The notes beneath the pieces are model-generated. The model was given only the letters and a program-made list of their open reading frames with translations. It was not told where the DNA came from and did no database searches. DNA of 35,911 nt from a candidate division TM6 bacterium GW2011_GWF2_37_49 (GTDB lineage Bacteria > Babelota > Babeliae > Babelales > RVW-14): positions 1-35,911 of the forward strand of contig CAMATL010000010.1 in NCBI GenBank assembly GCA_945861145.1, given 5' to 3'. The position numbers and the translations under genes are program-made. How positions within the stretch are numbered: the stretch's first letter is position 1; the number at the start of each line of letters is the position of its first letter. Positions 31,405 through 35,911 of this stretch are shown one piece after another.

Positions 31405-33327
31405 TTATAAGCTCTTATATGCGTTCATTAATATTTCATTCACGGTTATTTTAGCATTTCTTTGCAAAGATGCAATAAAACCATTTACTACGGTACCACT
31501 ACTACGAGCTGAACCTTGTTTTGCAGATTGAGCATCTTTATCAGCCGCGCCCAGCACTGCATTTTCAAGTTGTATTAAATAGATATCTTGCTTGTGACGA
31601 AATTCTAGTACTTGAGCTTTATCATCAAGTACAAAGGCTCGATCAATAAGTCCCTTTACATCTTTCAGAGCATTTACTGCATCACCATGTTTCACGTCAC
31701 CAGTTTCTACAAGACTAAAACCTTCATTCTTGTATGATGCTAATGATGCCTTACCTGAAAGAACATCGCCCTTTACTGCCTTAACAAAATGTTTCAAGCT
31801 ATCGGTCGCTTTTTGAGCCAAGTAATCATCAGTTACCAGTTGCTCAACATCTGCCAATTCACGAATATACGATTTTTCTGTAGCTACTACTTGGTAAAGT
31901 ACATATTCGTCAGCATGCATAAAGTAGCCAATGCCTTTGGAATTTTCCTTACTAAACAGACGCTGTACCAATTTACCTTCATAACCATCGCTCTTTGCTT
32001 CATCATTTGCAGCAAGCAATTCGGTCAGGTCACTCTCAAGATGCCTATCTCCTATGAATTCATCAAAAGCCTTATGGTTAGACTTTGAATTATGCATGAG
32101 AGATTCAAGATCACTCTTAAGATGATTCATTGCTTTACGTGTACGCAGAGAATCAACAATTTCACTACGTACTTCACTCAGTGGTTTTTCGCTCGCATTG
32201 ACACGATCATCCAACATAATGATTTCAACGCCTTTTGCAGTGCGCACCAATGGCGCTAGCTCACCTTTTTTCATGAGCTTGAATGCTTCTTTTTCAAATG
32301 CTAGATCAAACGCACCTTGACGACCAAAGTATTCCGTTAGCCCACCATTTAAAGCGGTGTCTTTATCGTCAGAATGTTGTTTTGCTAATGATGCAAAACT
32401 GCTTTGGTCTTTTTTGACCTGAGTCCAAATTTCTTCAGCTTTCTTGAGCACATCTACCGAAGTACCAGTCAAGAAAATATGACGAACACGAAGCTTTGGC
32501 GCAATACGATAGCGATTAGCTTTATTTTTTTCATAAAACGACTGGATTGATTGCTCATCTACAACAACAGAATTTTCATATGTTTTTGTAGAGACTTGCA
32601 CAACGCGTGCTTGTTTTCTTTCAGGCACACGGAAACGTTCTTTGTGCTCGTTATAAAAACGCTTAAGTTTGTCTGCGTTTAAGTCAGATTTTTTTTCTTT
32701 GAAATGCGCTAAATCAAACTTCACGATGGTGAATGATTTTTGCGCTGCATCATGCGCTGCTTGATAATTGGTTGAAAAGTGAGGCGCGTACGTAGCCGCA
32801 CCAACCACACGATTTACCGCTTCACGTTTAAATTCAGCTTCTTTGCTAAATTCAAATTCAGCAGGAGTCATTGAAAGACGTTGAAGATAATTTTCATACA
32901 CGTCCATATTCACGCGGCCTTGTTGATCCGCAATGCCTTGAGGAAGGCTTCTTACAAGTTCATCTTTAAAGAAGTCTTGGCCAATGCGAACATCAAGATC
33001 TCGTTCTACTTTGCCAACAAGTACATCTTTGATCGCGTTATCAAGCGCCAAAGTTTGAACATCCTGACCACCCAAAAATGTTTTAAGGATTAAATCCAAA
33101 GAAACTCCATACATTGAACTGATCATAGCAAATTGGCGGTGCACCTGCCGAATAGAATTCTTGAGATCTTTTCCAGTGACCTCCATATCATCTACGCTAG
33201 CAATTGCCGTATCTTCACCCTGGCCGCGCAAAAACACAAACCCCAATCCGCTGATCGCCATGGAGGCAAAAACCGCCCATAGCACGAAATGCCACTGTCT
33301 CATTTCTTTACGAAAAATCGATATCAT
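31405..33327 (-). CDS. PpiD/SurA-like peptidylprolyl isomerase
   Basis: This 640-residue protein has one N-terminal transmembrane helix (about 13-33, FVLWAVFASMAISGLGFVFL) and a SurA_N-like chaperone region (about 45-200). A parvulin rotamase domain follows (about 285-385, PKLRVRHIFLTG then FASLAKQHSDD, GGLTEYFGRQGAFDLAFEK and GVEIIMLDDRV), and then a long helical C-terminal region. This is the PpiD layout: an inner-membrane-anchored periplasmic foldase assisting proteins leaving the Sec channel. It heads the recA-infC-rpmI-rplT run, with AAAGGA six bases before its ATG and a promoter-like sequence upstream. SurA-type orthology cannot be excluded, but the membrane anchor favours PpiD. Confidence 0.85.
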   Translation of the reverse strand: MISIFRKEMRQWHFVLWAVFASMAISGLGFVFLRGQGEDTAIASVDDMEVTGKDLKNSIRQVHRQFAMISSMYGVSLDLILKTFLGGQDVQTLALDNAIKDVLVGKVERDLDVRIGQDFFKDELVRSLPQGIADQQGRVNMDVYENYLQRLSMTPAEFEFSKEAEFKREAVNRVVGAATYAPHFSTNYQAAHDAAQKSFTIVKFDLAHFKEKKSDLNADKLKRFYNEHKERFRVPERKQARVVQVSTKTYENSVVVDEQSIQSFYEKNKANRYRIAPKLRVRHIFLTGTSVDVLKKAEEIWTQVKKDQSSFASLAKQHSDDKDTALNGGLTEYFGRQGAFDLAFEKEAFKLMKKGELAPLVRTAKGVEIIMLDDRVNASEKPLSEVRSEIVDSLRTRKAMNHLKSDLESLMHNSKSNHKAFDEFIGDRHLESDLTELLAANDEAKSDGYEGKLVQRLFSKENSKGIGYFMHADEYVLYQVVATEKSYIRELADVEQLVTDDYLAQKATDSLKHFVKAVKGDVLSGKASLASYKNEGFSLVETGDVKHGDAVNALKDVKGLIDRAFVLDDKAQVLEFRHKQDIYLIQLENAVLGAADKDAQSAKQGSARSSGTVVNGFIASLQRNAKITVNEILMNAYKSL

Positions 33328-33358
33328 GCGTGTCCTTTCTCACGTTAGTACATATAAG

Positions 33359-33387
33359 TACATACTTAGTATTGAAGGATTCTACAA
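33359..33387 (-). promoter_or_regulatory. Promoter-like sequence before the ppiD-recA-infC run
   Basis: Minus strand TTGTAG (33387-33382), 17 bases, TATGTA (33364-33359). The short direct repeat AGTACATA/AGTACATAC on + overlaps the -10 and could be a regulator site. The element sits between miaA's stop and the ppiD start. Confidence 0.4.
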
Positions 33388-33394
33388 CATGCAC

Positions 33395-34387
33395 TCATTT
33401 TTGCAAGCATCGAACCAGACAAGCCACCTGTGTATATGAGATATCGACGTGATCTGAACAGCTATGTAGAACAATAGATTTTTTTTGTTCGTTCAATGCA
33501 AGTATCTTTTTTGTAAAGCCTCGCAAGAATGTTAGTTGTCGTTTTGCATATTGAGCAGTCTGTTGAATTATTGCGGGCGATAACACTGAAGGTGTTGCAC
33601 TTCCATTACGAATAGCATCAAAAATTAAATCATAACCAAGTAGTCCTTTAGCCCGGACAAACAACTCCCATTCAGTATCAATAAGTTTTGCAGCCTCATC
33701 AATCCACCCATCAAGCTGAAGCATCTGCATTGTTCTTTGTGCAATGCGTTCACGAAGCACAGCTCTATCTGGCGTCAACATAAGAAGGTATGCAGGATAA
33801 TTAAAATTAAATGTTGGCTGCAACTGCGAAGGCAGTTGCCCAGTACTTGTCCAAATACCCAGCGCACGCTGTAAACGATAGATATCATGTTGATGTATCT
33901 GCGCAGCTCTCGCTGGATCAACTGCAGCCAGTTTTTGCCATAAGCTATTTGCCCCACTCAAGGGGTCCTTTGAGGCGCAGCTTTGCGACTCTTCAGGATA
34001 AGTGGCGTCAACAAGTTTTGTTGCGTTTGAAATTCCCGCCAATTCTTTAGGGGGGAAAAAAAGTGATTGTACATAAAAAAGCGAGCCCCCGACAACAATG
34101 GGTATAATCCCCTTGCTCTGGAGCTCGTTAATTTTTGCCAGCACCATAGTACGGTACTGTACAACGGAAAAATCTTCTGGAGTCACACATACATCAAAGA
34201 GGTGCGCTCGTATTGCCTGATTCCGCCAGGCAGGCTTTGCTGTCCCAATACTGAGAGGCTCGTAAAACTGCCCGACATCAATATTGATAATCTGCCCACC
34301 ACACATTTTTGCCAGATCATATGAAACTGCCGTTTTACCGGAAGCTGTGGGACCTATAACAAAAACAACTGGAATATCTAGTTGCAC
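33395..34387 (-). CDS. miaA: tRNA dimethylallyltransferase MiaA
   Basis: This protein of about 330 residues prenylates A37 of tRNAs that read codons starting with U. The P-loop is GPTASGKT. The conserved INIDVGQFYEPLSIGTAKP differs from the usual INADSMQVYRGLDIGTAKP. Later segments are PIVVGGSLFYVQSL, DIYRLQRALGIW and GLLGYDLIFDAI. Conserved features are present, so it should be active. The start is TTG (34396) or GTG (34387); the AAAGG ribosome site, overlapping the carD end, fits GTG better. It is likely in an operon with carD. Confidence 0.93.
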   Translation of the reverse strand: MQLDIPVVFVIGPTASGKTAVSYDLAKMCGGQIINIDVGQFYEPLSIGTAKPAWRNQAIRAHLFDVCVTPEDFSVVQYRTMVLAKINELQSKGIIPIVVGGSLFYVQSLFFPPKELAGISNATKLVDATYPEESQSCASKDPLSGANSLWQKLAAVDPARAAQIHQHDIYRLQRALGIWTSTGQLPSQLQPTFNFNYPAYLLMLTPDRAVLRERIAQRTMQMLQLDGWIDEAAKLIDTEWELFVRAKGLLGYDLIFDAIRNGSATPSVLSPAIIQQTAQYAKRQLTFLRGFTKKILALNEQKKSIVLHSCSDHVDISYTQVACLVRCLQK

Positions 34388-34402
34388 GCGCCGCAAGCCT
34401 TT

Positions 34403-34966
34403 CTAAGCAGAAGTTGCCTCACTAATAAAAACAGGAACTTCCATTGTAGCATGGCCTTCAAAAACAATCTGTTTAAATGGAATTCGCAACTCTTGTACTA
34501 CAAGCTCACGCTCTGTATTTTTAACAATCTGAATCTCTTGAACCAAGAGCTCTTCAGTTGTTTGTAAAAGTGTACGCTCACCAAATGAAAGATCTTTTTG
34601 TTGGGAGGTATGCATAAGGTCGCGATAAATTTTCGCAATCTCAACAATATTTCCAGTCTGGATTCGCGATTGATACTCTTTGTGCCGTTTGTTCCAGCCA
34701 CTTGGAGTAAAATCCAATGCATCAAGCTTACGCTCTGGTTTTTTGCGTAGCTCATTAAATACCGTTTCAACAACTGCATGAGAGCTAGGCAGGCGAACCC
34801 CAATACTTATGAGGTTGTAAATTGGAACCAAGATCGTCATGTCTTTAAAAAGGAAAACTAGCTTGACGAAAGATACCTTACTACCGCCAATAAGTTTGTC
34901 TGTAATTTCTTCCACTTCAGCAACCCCATGACCGGGATAAACAACTTTATCGTGTACATTAACCAT
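34403..34966 (-). CDS. CarD/CdnL-type RNA polymerase-binding regulator
   Basis: This 187-residue protein has the CarD N-terminal RNA-polymerase-interacting domain: VNVHDKVVYPGHGVAEVEEI and FVKLVFLFKDMTILVPIYNL. A helical C-terminal DNA-binding domain follows (GNIVEIAKIYRDLMHTSQQK, LSFGERTLLQTTEELL), plus a roughly 30-residue tail beyond the usual CdnL end. CarD stabilises open promoter complexes, often at rRNA promoters. The frame opens earlier, but AAGGAG is seven bases before the ATG at 34966, whereas an ATG two codons upstream touches it. It is followed by miaA. An inverted repeat GCGCG-AA-CGCGC (35044-35055) lies upstream. Confidence 0.9.
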   Translation of the reverse strand: MVNVHDKVVYPGHGVAEVEEITDKLIGGSKVSFVKLVFLFKDMTILVPIYNLISIGVRLPSSHAVVETVFNELRKKPERKLDALDFTPSGWNKRHKEYQSRIQTGNIVEIAKIYRDLMHTSQQKDLSFGERTLLQTTEELLVQEIQIVKNTERELVVQELRIPFKQIVFEGHATMEVPVFISEATSA

Positions 34967-35011
34967 GAACATCTCCTTTATGCCTAAGCCGGCATAGGGT
35001 ATAACGTGCAT

Positions 35012-35288
35012 TGTACTGTAGAAATGAAAAAAGTGGATACGAAGCGCGAACGCGCCTCAAATGTCAAAACCTGATGCGTCCTTATCTTATCCTGATCAAC
35101 TATAACCCCCATTATAGAAATCATGACTGTAAGAACATTCATATTTAAACCTCAGGTAGTCGAACACTACCAATGAGCATAAGAATTCAAAACTAATAAA
35201 ACTCACCCCCTATGATAACAGAAAAAACTTATGTATGATAATGCCCCCCAAAAGTGGGCCTTTTTTCACTTTTTTCGGGAAACGGCTT
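35012..35288. other. Gene-free stretch upstream of carD
   Basis: No gene is seen here. It contains a palindrome GCGCG-AA-CGCGC (35044-35055), a possible minus-strand -35 TTGACA (35067-35062) for carD without a good -10 at normal spacing, a hairpin CTATAA / TTATAG (35100-35117), and a weak terminator-like site at 35243-35266. Confidence 0.4.
35243..35266 (+). terminator. Weak terminator-like hairpin with no visible gene before it
   Basis: A 4-bp stem (GCCC / GGGC, or CCCA / TGGG) is followed by CTTTTTT and soon a second T-run. No + strand gene precedes it within the window for more than 18 kb in operon distance, so it may end an unannotated short transcript or be chance. Confidence 0.25.
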
Positions 35289-35317
35289 TTGACGTCTCAT
35301 CACAAGCTTTATATGCT
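35289..35317 (+). promoter_or_regulatory. Sigma70-type promoter
   Basis: TTGACG (35289-35294), 17 bases, TATGCT (35312-35317). Transcription would begin near 35324, about 29 bases before the ATG at 35353. Confidence 0.65.
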
Positions 35318-35352
35318 AATGGTCTGTTGATATTTTTGTGGGGATAAAAAAT

Positions 35353-35841
35353 ATGAAGTTATTTATGAAATTTAAGCATTTATTTCTAATTGCAATAACG
35401 GCGCTCTTCTCTTACAGAATTGCCTTACTTAATCACCAAGAAGAAATTGTTTCTTTTTACCAAAATCAATTTCCAGTGGCTGATGCTGCCGATATTAATA
35501 ATGATATCCAAACAGCTTTCATGCTCATGCTTGCTCAGTCTATTCAAGCTGATTCGACACCTAAGCAACCAAACGCAAACGACAAGCATAACAATGCGAC
35601 CAAATACAACACTCAGCTCGATCATTATGCATACATGGTAGCCAAACTAATTGAAAAAAATGAATGCAATGAACCTGTTTTAAGAAAAATCGAACAAGAG
35701 CTTTTAGTGCTAGAAAAAACAGCACAGGCACTTGAAATTACCGCTCTAATAAACCAATCGTTAATCAAAAGTATAAAATCATCTATTTTATACCTTCGCA
35801 TGCTTGATTCTAAAAAACGAGAAAAGGCAAACAAGATCTGA
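35353..35841 (+). CDS. Small exported or membrane-anchored helical protein
   Basis: This 162-residue protein is not recognised. It starts with a basic N-terminus and one hydrophobic stretch (FKHLFLIAITALFSYRIALL), a signal peptide or anchor, followed by an Asn/Lys/Gln-rich linker (about 60-85). A helical C-terminal part comes next (KIEQELLVLEKTAQALEITA) and the end is very basic (KKREKANK). The frame includes a GTG at 35338, but GGGGAT before the ATG at 35353 and the promoter position support the ATG. It is a monocistronic gene. The last 70 bases of the window hold nothing recognisable. Confidence 0.6.
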   Translation: MKLFMKFKHLFLIAITALFSYRIALLNHQEEIVSFYQNQFPVADAADINNDIQTAFMLMLAQSIQADSTPKQPNANDKHNNATKYNTQLDHYAYMVAKLIEKNECNEPVLRKIEQELLVLEKTAQALEITALINQSLIKSIKSSILYLRMLDSKKREKANKI

Positions 35842-35911
35842 TCGACTTTGTTTACCCAATCTCCCCCTCAACCCTCACTATCATGGTATTATTCTACAGA
35901 TGCTCTATTGG

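Overview
The window is one AT-rich bacterial chromosome segment with dense core genes on both strands, separated by islands of secreted, repeat-bearing and decayed genes. The cell envelope looks Gram-negative: there is an LptF/LptG permease, an Lnt-like N-acyltransferase, a PpiD-like periplasmic foldase, pseudopilin-like genes and many signal peptides. Core genes are bacterial (dnaN, recF, dnaB, ruvC, recA, infC-rpmI-rplT, rny-ymdB, gmk, miaA, carD), while ProRS is of the archaeal/eukaryotic type. Secreted ankyrin proteins, decayed ankyrin fragments and two candidate secreted cysteine-protease-like effectors suggest a host-associated bacterium. A protist-associated lineage such as Candidatus Dependentiae (TM6) would fit, but that is inference; no rRNA, tRNA or other diagnostic marker lies in the window.

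Layout. 1-3.4 kb: a partial basic protein (+), then a translationally coupled pair of secreted low-complexity proteins (-), one carrying an in-frame 22-bp palindromic insertion. 3.4-6.3 kb: a short pseudopilin-like operon (+) interrupted by two inverted copies of a dispersed repeat, followed by an Lnt-like gene and the decayed 3' end of a second copy of it. 6.3-9 kb: rplI, dnaB, ruvC (+). 9-13.5 kb: accessory region (-) with an ankyrin fragment, an exported alpha/beta hydrolase coupled to a DUF952 gene, a secreted ankyrin protein, and a gene-free kilobase that contains three copies of a module made of a conserved pyrimidine-rich tract plus a terminator hairpin. 13.5-16 kb: recF and dnaN (-). 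16-19.8 kb: IMPase/CysQ-like phosphatase (+), ankyrin fragment (+), tyrosine recombinase and proS (-). 19.8-23.1 kb: tandem paralogues of an exported, membrane-anchored protein with a Cys/His/acid signature. 23.1-35 kb: gmk (+), then a long minus-strand run: carD-miaA; ppiD-recA-infC-rpmI-rplT; a coiled-coil gene, zapA, rny, ymdB; lptF/G; an EamA transporter. 35.3 kb: a small anchored protein behind a good sigma70-type promoter.

The strongest candidate for an undescribed system is the three-module array at 13.03-13.49 kb. Read on the minus strand, each module is a promoter-like sequence, a short unique leader, a conserved anti-Shine-Dalgarno-like tract and a hairpin with a T-run, so the array resembles three tandem small RNAs that could pair with ribosome binding sites. 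The tandem effector-like paralogues are the second candidate.
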